From positions 868,001-932,000 of the forward strand of contig NC_009523.1 of the NCBI RefSeq assembly GCF_000016665.1: 64,000 nucleotides of DNA, given 5' to 3'. The first letter of the stretch is position 1. Each line of letters begins with the position of its first letter. Below are positions 47,114 through 56,274 of the stretch, in pieces. Both the position numbers and the translations under genes were made by a program. Source of the stretch: Roseiflexus sp. RS-1. GTDB lineage: Bacteria; Chloroflexota; Chloroflexia; Chloroflexales; Roseiflexaceae. The notes beneath the pieces were generated by a model. That model searched no databases, was not told where the DNA came from, and saw only the letters and a list, made by a program, of their open reading frames with translations.

Positions 47114-48367
47114 ATGATCCACGAAGTACGCCTAGCCCACGAAACAAAGTACTATTTATGGCAGATAACCTGTCTGCAAATCGATGTTTTAGCCTGTGCA
47201 GTGCAAATCCAGCTCAATTTTACTGAGCAGGACCTGCAAACCGCGCTGAAATGCAAAATGTCCCAGCAGCGGGCTATGCGTGTGGCGAATTGGATTTGTA
47301 GGCACAGAGACACTAGAGAGGGTTTGCAAACATTTGTGACCGGAACCCAGTGTGAGCGCCGGAGTCTGGTTGAGTCTATGCAACAAGATGTTTTACGCCT
47401 TTATTGTGGACAGCTTAACAAAACATTAGAATGTTGCTTTGCCGATGACAGACATTTGCCAGCGTATCAAAAAGGGGCGAAACAATTCCTGCTTGCATTC
47501 TACGATCAATTGAGCAACGGTATCCCTACTGATATCCTGGCTTCAAACTCCAGGAAATACTCCAGGTACGGACGTGAGCAATTCTTCAAGGCGTATGAAG
47601 AAGCAAATCCCCGGCAATCGGTTTGTGCCATTTGTGATGAACATCGCCCGATCACGATTATTCGCGGTCACGTCCACAGCGACATCGAACATTACTTCCC
47701 CAAGAGCGTGTACCCGCATCTCGCATGTCATCCTTACAACCTGATCCCCATCTGCCAGGCATGCAATTCAGCACACCACAATAAAGATCCACTCCAAGGG
47801 CGGGGTTGTTCACCACGTCGGCGCACCCTGGGCGAAGTTTTCTTACCCTATCGCAATGAGTCTGTGCGGTCGCATGGTGCAGTCATATTCGATGGAAACA
47901 AACCTGATTTGTACATCGTAGAGCGCAATAACAATAATAATAGCCTTTTCTATACCAGAGTGACGGCTTTTTTAGAGATCTACGACGTCCCTCAACGCTG
48001 GAAAAGCCAGATTCACCGGATTGGTGAACAACTCTGGCGTCAGATAAGTCACTTTGCTCTCGCTGAAATCGAAAAGAATGAAGCATTAGATGTCTTCAAG
48101 GTAAAAACCGTGCTGGAGAGGTTGCTGAACTACTTCATTGAAGACCTTGGGGCAACATCCTGGGATTATGTGTTGATATGGTATCTGAGCTATCTTCTGG
48201 TCACGGAGATCGAAACAGCCATTCAAAACCATCAACCACCGCACGAGGTTCCGCTGATTCAAACGTTGGACGAGATTATCAAAAATCCATCGCCCGATAT
48301 CCCCGCTTTGCCTGCCCATAAAGTGCTGGAAATAAGTCGAGAATTATATAACCAGGGTCTACCTTGA
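47114..48367 (+). CDS. HNH endonuclease (PtuB-like)
   Basis: A 417-aa protein with an HNH fold in its middle: CAICDEH (first CxxC), IEHYFPKS (catalytic His), then NLIPICQACNSAHHNKDP with the second CxxC, Asn and His. This zinc-finger HNH is the type found in PtuB. The long N- and C-terminal helical regions make it larger than typical PtuB. It starts 17 nt after the ATPase gene and is the last gene of the operon, ending just before a repeat array. Confidence 0.87.
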   Translation: MIHEVRLAHETKYYLWQITCLQIDVLACAVQIQLNFTEQDLQTALKCKMSQQRAMRVANWICRHRDTREGLQTFVTGTQCERRSLVESMQQDVLRLYCGQLNKTLECCFADDRHLPAYQKGAKQFLLAFYDQLSNGIPTDILASNSRKYSRYGREQFFKAYEEANPRQSVCAICDEHRPITIIRGHVHSDIEHYFPKSVYPHLACHPYNLIPICQACNSAHHNKDPLQGRGCSPRRRTLGEVFLPYRNESVRSHGAVIFDGNKPDLYIVERNNNNNSLFYTRVTAFLEIYDVPQRWKSQIHRIGEQLWRQISHFALAEIEKNEALDVFKVKTVLERLLNYFIEDLGATSWDYVLIWYLSYLLVTEIETAIQNHQPPHEVPLIQTLDEIIKNPSPDIPALPAHKVLEISRELYNQGLP

Positions 48368-48387
48368 CCTGCATCCCCTTCGCGCGC

Positions 48388-49124
48388 GTATGCCCCAGCC
48401 CCGCAGGGGCTTCCACGCCTTCAGGGAGGGCTTCAGCCCGCACACCCCCGCGCTCCACCCACACACCCCAGCCCCGCAGGGGCTTCCACGCCCTCAGGAC
48501 GGGCTTCAGTCCACACACCTGACCCTCCCCCCACCCACGCACACCCCAGCCCCGCAGGGGCTTCCACGCCTTTAGGGAGGGCTTCAGCCCGCACACCCCC
48601 GCGCTCCACCCACACACCCCAGCCCCGCAGGGGCTTCCACGCCCTCAGGACGGGCTTCAGTCCACACACCTGACCCTCCCCCCACCCACACACCCCAGCC
48701 CGGCAGGGGCTTCCACGTCCTCAGAAAGGGCTTCAGCCCGCACACCTTCCGGCCACGCTCTCAGGAAGGGCTTTAGCCCGCACACCCCCGCGCCTCCACC
48801 GCCACCCACGCACACCCCAGCCCCGCAGGGGCTTCCACGTCCTCAGAAAGGGCTTCAGCCCGCACACCTTCCGGCCACGCTCTCAGAAAGGGCTTCAGCC
48901 CGCACACCTTCCTGCCACGCCCTCAGGGAGGGCTTATGGTCTTTGAGTAAATAATCCGCTACAGCCCGCGCAGGCGGGCTTCGCCTTGGCTAGCCGAGGG
49001 CTTCAGCCACACGGCTAGCGCGGGATAGCGGAATAAATTCTCAATCTCCATCAGCCCGCACTTTAGCCCGCACACCTCCCTCTGCCCGCACCTTTTCAAC
49101 CCGCATCTCTGCCCGCACACCTTT
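48388..49124. repeat. Second REP-like palindromic array
   Basis: At least seven copies of a module with AGCCCCGCAGGGGCTTCC, a CCCTCAG...AGGG hairpin and GGGCTTCAGCCCGC (occasionally GGGCTTCAGTCC), separated by C/A-rich spacers. It is related to the arrays at 38254-40565, but arranged in another unit length. It separates the HNH gene from the convergent cysH gene; no gene is supported inside. Confidence 0.9.
48936..49051 (+). mobile_element. 116-bp MITE-like structured element, copy 2
   Basis: Same length and ends as the element at 39387-39502, with about 14 differences by eye. Here it lies exactly between GGGCTT and CAGCCC of an array palindrome, again with no target duplication. Confidence 0.75.
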
Positions 49125-49814
49125 TCACCCCGTATGCAACCCGCACTCGGTCTTGGCAAACCCGACCCAGCGCCCGGCGCGCGGGTTGCTGGCGCTGGCA
49201 GGGCGGGTGCAGGGAGTACAGCCAATACTGGGGTACCCCTGGTCGAGCAGCGGATTGTACGGAACCCGGTGTGTATGAATATAGGTCCAGACCTGCCGGT
49301 CGCTCCAGAATGCGAGTGGATTGATTTTCACCAGGTTATGGCGTGTGTTCCACTCCAGCAGATGAACCGTTGCACGGGTGTTCGACTGATCACGGCGAAT
49401 GCCGCTGATCCAGGCGTCGTAGTTACGCAGTGTTTCGGTGAGTGGCGTCACTTTGCGAAGATGACAGCACCGATCTGGATCACGAGCGTATAAATGCGGT
49501 CCTTCCTGACGATCCTGTTCTTCGAGCGACAACGCGGGACGACGGCGCTGGATCGGTATGCCGTAGCGCTGTTCGGCGAGCGCAGCAAGTTCGTATGTTT
49601 CAGGGAAGAGAAGATCGGTATCGAGAAAGATAACCGTTATGTTAAGCTCTGATCGGGCGACCATATCCAGCAGCACCATCCCCGACGGTCCGCTGAAACT
49701 GCACGTGAGCGCAAGGCGAGGGTGGAATGTCTGCGTCGCCCAGGTCAGCAGCGCCTCCGGCGGTTGGTTCTGAAAATGTTCATTGAGTCGCTCAAGTTCT
49801 TCCGATGACCACAC
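49125..49814 (-). CDS. cysH: Adenylyl-sulfate (APS/PAPS) reductase
   Basis: A 229-aa assimilatory reductase making sulfite. The four cysteines of the [4Fe-4S] site are present (DRCCHLRK and SIGCTPCTR), which indicates the APS-using type, and the catalytic Cys is in the C-terminal TECGLH motif. Start is GTG 49814 with TTGGAGG upstream. It is bordered by repeats on both sides; no sulfate-assimilation gene is adjacent. Confidence 0.93.
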   Translation of the reverse strand: MWSSEELERLNEHFQNQPPEALLTWATQTFHPRLALTCSFSGPSGMVLLDMVARSELNITVIFLDTDLLFPETYELAALAEQRYGIPIQRRRPALSLEEQDRQEGPHLYARDPDRCCHLRKVTPLTETLRNYDAWISGIRRDQSNTRATVHLLEWNTRHNLVKINPLAFWSDRQVWTYIHTHRVPYNPLLDQGYPSIGCTPCTRPASASNPRAGRWVGFAKTECGLHTG

Positions 49815-49827
49815 GGTACGCCTCCAA

Positions 49828-49905
49828 GAACCAGGAACCAGGAACTGAGAACCAGGAACTGAGAACCGGGTTCAACCTTCAACCTTCAACCTTCAACCTT
49901 CCCAC
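49828..49905. repeat. Period-7 repeats (AACCAGG and TTCAACC types)
   Basis: Five or so heptamers of the AACCAGG/AACTGAG type are followed by TTCAACC heptamers. They lie between the divergent-side end of the glycoside hydrolase-like gene and the cysH start. Confidence 0.85.
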
Positions 49906-49907
49906 CT

Positions 49908-51218
49908 TCAACGTCCACCCCGTCCTTCCCCGGTGAGATACTGCTGAATCGCAAGGAACGCAGGGCGTGGGCTGCCATCGGCGTTGAGAATGGCAAACGA
50001 CGCCTGCTCGTGCAACGGTTGACCGCTGCGCGCGCGCAGGATGGCAAAGTTCAGGTTCCAGAGAAACATCGCTTCGACCCACGGATACTGATCCTCCGTC
50101 AGTCGCATCGCTCCGACGATGTATTCCGCCTGTTGCTCGAACGACACCTGATTGCCATACTCGAACCCCGGCGTCGTGTTGCGCGTCGCCCATCCGAACT
50201 CGGTGATCCAGATCGGGATGTCCTCCAGACCATGAGCGACCATCAGGCGACGCACGTTCTCGACGTGGCGGAAATAGAACGTGGGATGATCAGTCCAGCC
50301 GCGCGCCGTGCTCGGATTGATGGGCCAGAGGGTGTCTGGCGGGTTCGCCGCGCCGCCGGGATGCACCGCCTGTGCATCCATACAGTCCCGGATGGCACCG
50401 TCCCGGTAGGTGTACATTGCTGAATAATACACCATATCGTCCACGGCGATCCGCGCATCGGTGACGCCGGTTGAGGAGGGCGCGCCTGCCAGAACAACGA
50501 TTGACGGATCAATCGCTTTGATCCGCGAATAGGCGACGCATAGCAGTTCAACATACCGTCCCGCATCTTCGAGCGTCACACGCCCGCCATTTTCGTGCGC
50601 CAGGTTCTGTTCGTTCCAGATTTCGATCGCGTGGATGCTGCCGGGGAAACGCTGAACCAGCGCTTCGACAAAATTTCCCAGATGCTCTGGTTTATCCGGC
50701 ATACCATACGTGCCGCGCGAATAGAACGCTGGTGCGCGCACAATTGTGATGAGCAGGCGGAAACCGGCGGCATCTACTGCGTCGATAACGGCAGGCAGTT
50801 CACCCCAGGCGTAACGACCTGGCGGACCTTCCAGGTCTTTCCAGTGGATCTGCTGGCGAATCCAGGTGAAGCCAGCTTCGCTGGCGCGCTGCAACGGCAA
50901 CCGGCGCGCGGTGTAGAACAGATGCGCTGCGACGCCGAACTGGAGCGGACCGGCGCGGACCGGCGCTGGTGTAGGCGTGGGAAGCAGTGTGGGGGTCAGG
51001 GTTGGCGTGGGGGCGGGGGAGGGCGTCGGCGTGGGCGTGGCAGTCGCCGTCGGCGCCGGTGTGACAGTGGCCGTCGGGGTGGGCGTGGCGGACGGAAGGG
51101 GCGTGGCGGACGCAGAAGGCGATGGGATGGGTGTGGGTGGCGCAATCGACACCTGCGGCGCGGCGCACGATGCCAGCAGGAAGGCGACCAGGAACAGTCG
51201 GACCGTACGCATCGCCAC
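49908..51218 (-). CDS. Glycoside hydrolase-like lipoprotein (clan GH-A fold)
   Basis: A 436-aa protein with a lipoprotein signal (lipobox LASC at about residue 18), a Pro/Thr/Ser-rich linker (about 25-88), and a TIM-barrel domain. IEIWNEQN gives the acid/base Glu and ITEFGW the nucleophile Glu, the clan GH-A arrangement seen in GH5/GH39-type enzymes. It would act outside the cell, anchored to the membrane. Substrate is unknown. It begins 9 nt after the apt stop, so the two are probably cotranscribed. Confidence 0.82.
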   Translation of the reverse strand: MAMRTVRLFLVAFLLASCAAPQVSIAPPTPIPSPSASATPLPSATPTPTATVTPAPTATATPTPTPSPAPTPTLTPTLLPTPTPAPVRAGPLQFGVAAHLFYTARRLPLQRASEAGFTWIRQQIHWKDLEGPPGRYAWGELPAVIDAVDAAGFRLLITIVRAPAFYSRGTYGMPDKPEHLGNFVEALVQRFPGSIHAIEIWNEQNLAHENGGRVTLEDAGRYVELLCVAYSRIKAIDPSIVVLAGAPSSTGVTDARIAVDDMVYYSAMYTYRDGAIRDCMDAQAVHPGGAANPPDTLWPINPSTARGWTDHPTFYFRHVENVRRLMVAHGLEDIPIWITEFGWATRNTTPGFEYGNQVSFEQQAEYIVGAMRLTEDQYPWVEAMFLWNLNFAILRARSGQPLHEQASFAILNADGSPRPAFLAIQQYLTGEGRGGR

Positions 51219-51227
51219 GCAGCGCCA

Positions 51228-51746
51228 CTAATACTGAATCATCGAAAAGAAAGGATATTTCGCCAGCCGCTCGCGCCCTTTGAGAAACGTCAGTTCGATC
51301 AGGAACGCCACTTCTTCGACGACCGCGCCAGCCATTTCGACCATCTGGCATGCCGCAGCGACTGTTCCGCCAGTGGCGAGAACATCATCGATGACGACGA
51401 CACGGGCACCCGGCGCCAGGGCATCGCGGTGCATCTCAAGTTTGTTCGTTCCGTACTCCAGATCATATTCGACCGCAAATGTCTCCCATGGCAGTTTCCC
51501 CGGCTTACGGATCGGGATCATCCCCACCCCAAGGCGATACGCGAGCGGTGCGCTGAAGATGAACCCACGCGACTCGATACCGACGATGGCATCGAGCGCA
51601 CGACCTTCGTAGCGCGCCGCCAGCGTGTCGATCACCTCTTTGAACGCCGCACCGTTCTGCAACAGCGGGGTGATATCCTTGAACTGAATGCCGGGAATGG
51701 GGAAATCGGGAATGTTGCGGATCAGGTCGGCCAGGTTGGTGGTCAT
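51228..51746 (-). CDS. apt: Adenine phosphoribosyltransferase
   Basis: A 172-aa purine-salvage enzyme making AMP from adenine and PRPP. The PRPP motif is VVVIDDVLATGGTV, and FKDITPLLQN and GIESRGFIF are typical of Apt. GGAGG lies upstream of ATG 51746. Confidence 0.95.
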   Translation of the reverse strand: MTTNLADLIRNIPDFPIPGIQFKDITPLLQNGAAFKEVIDTLAARYEGRALDAIVGIESRGFIFSAPLAYRLGVGMIPIRKPGKLPWETFAVEYDLEYGTNKLEMHRDALAPGARVVVIDDVLATGGTVAAACQMVEMAGAVVEEVAFLIELTFLKGRERLAKYPFFSMIQY

Positions 51747-51782
51747 GAGAAGCCTCCAAAAATCGAGAACTGAGAGTCACCG

Positions 51783-51810
51783 CATCTACCTACCAGGCAT
51801 AGTATGTCAA
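51783..51810 (-). promoter_or_regulatory. Candidate apt promoter
   Basis: On the minus strand, TTGACA (complement of 51805-51810) and TAGATG (complement of 51783-51788) are spaced 16 bp apart. Confidence 0.45.
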
Positions 51811-51836
51811 AGCCGTCAGATAGGCATATCGATCTG

Positions 51837-52970
51837 CTAGTCTCTATCTTCCCCTCTATCTTGTGCTGCTCGCCTTAATGCCAGAAATGCTTCCTTCAGC
51901 GGCTGACTGACTGCACTTTCAGGTTCCTCCAGTACGAGTTTTTGGTAAGCATCTAAAAACCTGGTTCGTGATCTGTGAAAAAGATGTAAAAAATGTCTTA
52001 GAAAACTTATGCAATCAAGAATAGCGACTTCTGTTCCACCGGTTCTTTCATAGCATCCTGCTGCAAAAGCCATGATGTTATCATCAATCGTCTCAGTGGT
52101 TATAAAGATATAATTGTGTATCTTGTGATGAGCTGATTTGATCTTTTCGAGAGCAAAGTTAATGTCATCAATTGTCACGCGTCTCATTTTCATTTCATAC
52201 ACAGTTACTATATGGTCGTCATTTTCAAGACAAACCTCAACGTCTCCGAGAGATCCTGTTTGTTCATCGGCAGCATTATGACTTTGTAATGGCAATATAC
52301 GTTCTCCTATTATCTCTTCCATTGCATTGTAAGCTGCAGCAACGATCAAAACCGGCAATCTACTGGAATTTTTACACTTGAGATGTTGATCGATCAGGAT
52401 CACGATTTCTTCAGATGATAATGGTAACGTGTCTTCTGGTCTAAGAGCTCTAAGCAGAGAATCTATCCTTTCCTGATTCTCTTTTCGAATTACCAGTAAT
52501 ACGCGCACTATTTCAGATAGCAGATCGCTCGCAGACACTTTACCTCGGTATGTATAGTCGAGCAGCTCTAGAGTCGCCTTGTATACATAAGCAGGCCTAC
52601 CTACTAAATTCAAATCAACCTCAAGAGGCTTATCCAAATTACGGAAAGCAGGGGTGAGAAAAGCGGTCGTTGTATTTAGCGGTAAACGATTGTCAATTAT
52701 GAAGCGAGTAATATATTTTTCGTCATATGAACGACCAGAGAAAGCGTCATCACCACGAATCGCGGTATATGGCTTTCGCGGGTCAACTTGTGGTTGGTGT
52801 ATTTTAGCTAACATGCAAGCCATAAGAAGTCTTGTGCATGCGCGATTGCTCATTTGCCGGCATACACTCTCAACTAACGATTGAATGTTAGGTTCGGTGA
52901 TAAATGGGTGATCTATACGCTCTAAGGCGAATCCTAAAATATCTGAGAGTATTTTGTTGGGTTCATCCAT
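51837..52970 (-). CDS. Type II restriction endonuclease, SacI-family-like
   Basis: A 377-aa protein encoded 10 nt after a D12-class DNA methylase. Its layout resembles SacI: an N-terminal helical region with the KPYTAIRGDDAFSGRSYDEKY segment, then GDVEVCLEND and VTVYEMKMR around residue 240-260, which fits a PD-(D/E)XK core. The base composition is clearly AT-richer than the flanking genes, suggesting transfer. Recognition of GAGCTC is not implied. The family call is by memory of SacI; HaeII-like enzymes are an alternative. Confidence 0.7.
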   Translation of the reverse strand: MDEPNKILSDILGFALERIDHPFITEPNIQSLVESVCRQMSNRACTRLLMACMLAKIHQPQVDPRKPYTAIRGDDAFSGRSYDEKYITRFIIDNRLPLNTTTAFLTPAFRNLDKPLEVDLNLVGRPAYVYKATLELLDYTYRGKVSASDLLSEIVRVLLVIRKENQERIDSLLRALRPEDTLPLSSEEIVILIDQHLKCKNSSRLPVLIVAAAYNAMEEIIGERILPLQSHNAADEQTGSLGDVEVCLENDDHIVTVYEMKMRRVTIDDINFALEKIKSAHHKIHNYIFITTETIDDNIMAFAAGCYERTGGTEVAILDCISFLRHFLHLFHRSRTRFLDAYQKLVLEEPESAVSQPLKEAFLALRRAAQDRGEDRD

Positions 52971-52980
52971 TGATAGTTCC

Positions 52981-53856
52981 TTAAAACATCGTCTTTTGAT
53001 TAATAGTCCTAGGATTATAGTTTGTCCACAGAATTTCGGTCCTTTTGTCTTTTGTTGAATGTATCGTTTTTGAGGGAGCTACACTCTTATACCATCTGGA
53101 AGAAGGATACAGATCATTCATTAAATCACATTCGTAACCCGAGATGGCCACGAGACCTCGAACTGAGTTCAAAGACATGGCTAATTCACAATGTTCCTCA
53201 TAGTTCATTTCGTAAGCATAGGCATTATCATCACCACGAGTTTCATGAATATACGGTGGATCGCAATAGAAAAGCGTATCAGCCGAGTCGTATAAACGTA
53301 TCACTTCAATGGCGGGTCTGTTCTCAATCTGAACACGCAATAGTCGCAATGCTATTTCTGGCAAATCCTCAACTGCACCAAGCCAGCGAGATACGGCCCC
53401 TGCCATGCCTGATCTACTCGTATTTTTGCAGTTAGCCCATCGCCCAAGCGTTGCAGATTGGGCTAAGCCTGTGCGCACCTGACGAGCGCGTACATAAAAT
53501 CTCCTTGCACGCTCAACAGGGTCGAGCGCAGGATCAATTTCACAAGCGATGGCAAATTCCTCACGCGAAAAGGGCGTAAGACCTATAGCCCTTACCAAAC
53601 GTTCAGGATCGTCTCGTAAAACCCGAAAGAAGTTTACAACTTCACCATCAATATCGTTGTATGTCTCTACTGGAGATGGCTCTCGATTGAATAGAACAGC
53701 AGCCGAACCGCCAAATGGCTCGCAATAGTGGTGGCAGAAAGGGAGTAACGGTAAGAGCCAGTCAAGATGTGAATACTTGCCACCATACCAACCAAACGCA
53801 ATGACTCGCTTCCTTTCTCGTCTGACTAACGCGGACGGCACACTATTTCTTTTCAT
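52981..53856 (-). CDS. D12-class N6-adenine DNA methyltransferase
   Basis: A 291-aa Dam-type methylase. AdoMet motif I region FGWYGGKYSHLDWLLPLLP begins near residue 20, CEPFGGSAAV follows, and the catalytic motif is CDPPYIHETR near residue 197. It would protect host DNA from the adjacent nuclease. Like the nuclease gene it is AT-richer than its surroundings. It starts at ATG 53856, just after a period-7 repeat. Confidence 0.88.
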   Translation of the reverse strand: MKRNSVPSALVRRERKRVIAFGWYGGKYSHLDWLLPLLPFCHHYCEPFGGSAAVLFNREPSPVETYNDIDGEVVNFFRVLRDDPERLVRAIGLTPFSREEFAIACEIDPALDPVERARRFYVRARQVRTGLAQSATLGRWANCKNTSRSGMAGAVSRWLGAVEDLPEIALRLLRVQIENRPAIEVIRLYDSADTLFYCDPPYIHETRGDDNAYAYEMNYEEHCELAMSLNSVRGLVAISGYECDLMNDLYPSSRWYKSVAPSKTIHSTKDKRTEILWTNYNPRTINQKTMF

Positions 53857-53867
53857 CAGTCCACCAC

Positions 53868-53935
53868 CTTACAACCTTCAACCTTCAACCTTCAACCTTC
53901 AACCTTCAACGTTCACCCCTCACCCCTCACACCTC
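53868..53935. repeat. Period-7 TTCAACC array followed by CACCCCT runs
   Basis: Five to six TTCAACC heptamers (about 53872-53912) and then CACCCCT/CACACCT repeats mark the junction between the restriction-modification pair and panC. Confidence 0.85.
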
Positions 53936-54770
53936 ACGCCTCAAGCACACAATTATCGATCAATCTCGTCGTCCCGATCCGCACGGCGAGCGACGCCAGA
54001 GCGCGGTTGGTCACCGTCTCCAGTTCGTGGAGATCGTCGAGGTCGGCAACGCTGACATAATCGGCGCGCGCCAGCGGCTCGGCGTCGATCACGGCGCGCA
54101 TGGCGGCGCGGAGCGCGTCGCCGTTGCGTTCGCCAGCGGCGAAGCGTTCCTGCACTGCACGCAGTGCACGGAACAACACCGTCGCAGCGCGGCGCTCCTC
54201 CGGGTTCAGGTAGACATTGCGACTGCTCATTGCCAGGCCATCCGGCTCACGCACAATCGGGCAGACAACAATCTCGACCGGAAGGTTCAGGTCGAGTGTC
54301 ATCCGGCGGATCACCAGCGTCTGTTGAGCGTCTTTCTGCCCAAAATAGGCGCGGTGCGGCGACGTAATGGCGAACAATTTGCAGACGACGGTTGCAACGC
54401 CGCGGAAATGACCAGGGCGCGCTGCCCCTTCCAGCGGCGCAGCGATTGGTCCCACATCGATGAAAGTGCCGAACCCCGGCGGATACATCTCAGAAACGTC
54501 CGGTGCGAAGACCAGATCGACCTTCTCGGCTTCCAGGAGCGCCAGATCGCGCGGAAGGTCGCGCGGGTAGCGCGTCAGGTCTTCTGAAGGACCAAACTGC
54601 GTCGGGTTGACAAAGATTGTTGTGATGACGTGATCGTTCTCGGCACGGGCGCGACGCACCAGCGAGAGATGCCCCTCGTGCAGATACCCCATGGTCGGCA
54701 CAAGACCTGTCGTGCCCTGGAGAGCGGCGCGCGCGGTGCGCAACTCGGCAATCGTGGTAATCACGCGCAT
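53934..54770 (-). CDS. panC: Pantothenate synthetase
   Basis: A 278-aa enzyme joining pantoate and beta-alanine with ATP, the last step of vitamin B5 synthesis. The N-terminal VPTMGYLHEGHLSLVRRA holds the HIGH-like motif; FVNPTQFGPSEDL and AMSSRNVYL follow. It lies 6 nt after panB on the same strand. Confidence 0.96.
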   Translation of the reverse strand: MRVITTIAELRTARAALQGTTGLVPTMGYLHEGHLSLVRRARAENDHVITTIFVNPTQFGPSEDLTRYPRDLPRDLALLEAEKVDLVFAPDVSEMYPPGFGTFIDVGPIAAPLEGAARPGHFRGVATVVCKLFAITSPHRAYFGQKDAQQTLVIRRMTLDLNLPVEIVVCPIVREPDGLAMSSRNVYLNPEERRAATVLFRALRAVQERFAAGERNGDALRAAMRAVIDAEPLARADYVSVADLDDLHELETVTNRALASLAVRIGTTRLIDNCVLEA

Positions 54771-54776
54771 AGCGAC

Positions 54777-55613
54777 CTATGACAAGCCTTCAAGCGCCTC
54801 GCGCAGTTCCGCTTCATCCATACGACTGCTATGTTCGGCCGTGGGGAAACTGCGCTCACCGACAGCCGCCACATATGCAGCGACGGCAGAGCGAATGAGC
54901 GGCGCCAGTTCCGCGAAACGGCGCGTATGGCGTGGTTTGAAATCGTCCCGCAATCCGAGAATATCGGTGAACACCTGAACCTGACCGTCGCAGTGCGGTC
55001 CTGCACCGATGCCGATCGTCGGGATGCGCAACCGTTCGGTGATCGCGGCAGCCAGTTGCGCCGGAACCAGTTCGAGCACCAGGGCGAACGCCCCGGCTGC
55101 TTCGAGCGCCAGCGCGTCTTCGATCATGCGACGCGCAGCGGCGGCTGATCGGCCCTGAACGCGCGCCTTGCCAAACAGGTGAACCGACTGCGGCGTGTAT
55201 CCCAGATGCCCCATCACCGGGACGCCGCATTCAACCAGGCGACGGACAATCGGAACCATTGCCTGACCACCCTCGAGTTTCACCGCCTGGGCGCCGCCCT
55301 CCTGCATCAATCGCCGCGCGGCAGCGACAGCCATTTCCAGCGTTGCATACGTCAGGAACGGCATATCTGCGACGATCAGCGCCGATTGCGCCCCACGCGC
55401 CACAGCCGCAGTATGGCGCACCATGTCCTCGATTGTGACGGGAACAGTCGAACTGAAGCCAAGGACATTATCACCCAGCGAGTCGCCGACCAGCAGCATC
55501 GGCACGCCAGCAGCGTCGAAGAGAGCCGCAATCGTCGCGTCATAGGCGGTCAGCATTGCGATCGGCTCACCGCGCACTTTCATCTGCTGAATATCAGTAA
55601 TCGTTTTTCGCAT
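54777..55613 (-). CDS. panB: 3-methyl-2-oxobutanoate hydroxymethyltransferase
   Basis: A 278-aa enzyme making ketopantoate from ketoisovalerate and methylene-THF. [12 protein letters not shown] binds the metal, and KLEGG and [10 protein letters not shown] are family motifs. It is first in the panB-panC operon. A rho-independent terminator on the same strand ends about 9 nt before its ATG. Confidence 0.96.
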   Translation of the reverse strand: MRKTITDIQQMKVRGEPIAMLTAYDATIAALFDAAGVPMLLVGDSLGDNVLGFSSTVPVTIEDMVRHTAAVARGAQSALIVADMPFLTYATLEMAVAAARRLMQEGGAQAVKLEGGQAMVPIVRRLVECGVPVMGHLGYTPQSVHLFGKARVQGRSAAAARRMIEDALALEAAGAFALVLELVPAQLAAAITERLRIPTIGIGAGPHCDGQVQVFTDILGLRDDFKPRHTRRFAELAPLIRSAVAAYVAAVGERSFPTAEHSSRMDEAELREALEGLS

Positions 55614-55621
55614 GGCAGGCT

Positions 55622-55661
55622 AAAAAAGTGGCGAGGAGGGATCACCGATCCGACCTCGCCA
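55622..55661 (-). terminator. Intrinsic terminator between the Roadblock gene and panB
   Basis: On the minus strand TGGCGAGG pairs with CCTCGCCA (55654-55661 and 55629-55636), with an inner GGATC/GATCC stem, followed by CTTTTTT (A-run at 55622-55627). It ends the Roadblock transcript; being so close to panB it could also act as an attenuator. Confidence 0.8.
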
Positions 55662-55687
55662 GTGATGTCTGCGCTCGAACAAAGCGC

Positions 55688-56056
55688 TTAGACCAGGCTT
55701 AGCAACTCATTTGCGGTGCGCTTCATCTCAAGGAAGACGAGGCCGAGCTTCGCCTTGCTGGCGGCGAGCGCAGTCAACACCGCTTCTTCACCGATCGAGA
55801 CCAGCACCACGTACCCTTCTTCGCCACGAACGAACACCTGATCGAGCTGCCCGCGCTTCAATTCATTAGCGATCCGTTCCCCAAGCGACAGCATGGCGGC
55901 GCTCATCGCGGAGACGCGATCCTCTTCTACATCAGCCGGCAGCGCCGAGGCCATGATCAGGCCGTCTACACTCACGACAGCAGACGCCTCAATATCGGGT
56001 GTGTTCATCTGCAAGGCCTTGAGATGCCGAACCATCTCCTCGGTTCTGCTAGCCAT
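55688..56056 (-). CDS. Roadblock/LC7 domain protein
   Basis: A 122-aa Roadblock/LC7 (MglB-like) protein: SAVVSVDGLIMASALP, a long central helix with SAAMLSLGERIANEL, then VFVRGEEGYVVLVSIGEEAVLTALA. Such proteins dimerise and often act as activating partners of MglA-type GTPases. No GTPase gene is near. GAGGAGG precedes ATG 56056. It is transcribed alone and closed by a terminator. Confidence 0.87.
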   Translation of the reverse strand: MASRTEEMVRHLKALQMNTPDIEASAVVSVDGLIMASALPADVEEDRVSAMSAAMLSLGERIANELKRGQLDQVFVRGEEGYVVLVSIGEEAVLTALAASKAKLGLVFLEMKRTANELLSLV

Positions 56057-56274
56057 TCAGGTCCTCCTCAGGACAATTGGAACGAACGAATGCTGGTTTT
56101 CTATGCCTTGCGCGGGCGGATCAATATCGTGACGTTCACGACAGACGCCCGTATGGTGCAAGTCGCTGATATTCTACTACACTTTTTGACAGAGAGCAAC
56201 TGGCAATAGGGATGAATTGCGGATGTGCAAGCGACATCGATGCAAAAAAGGGCGTCACAGCGCAAACCGATATG

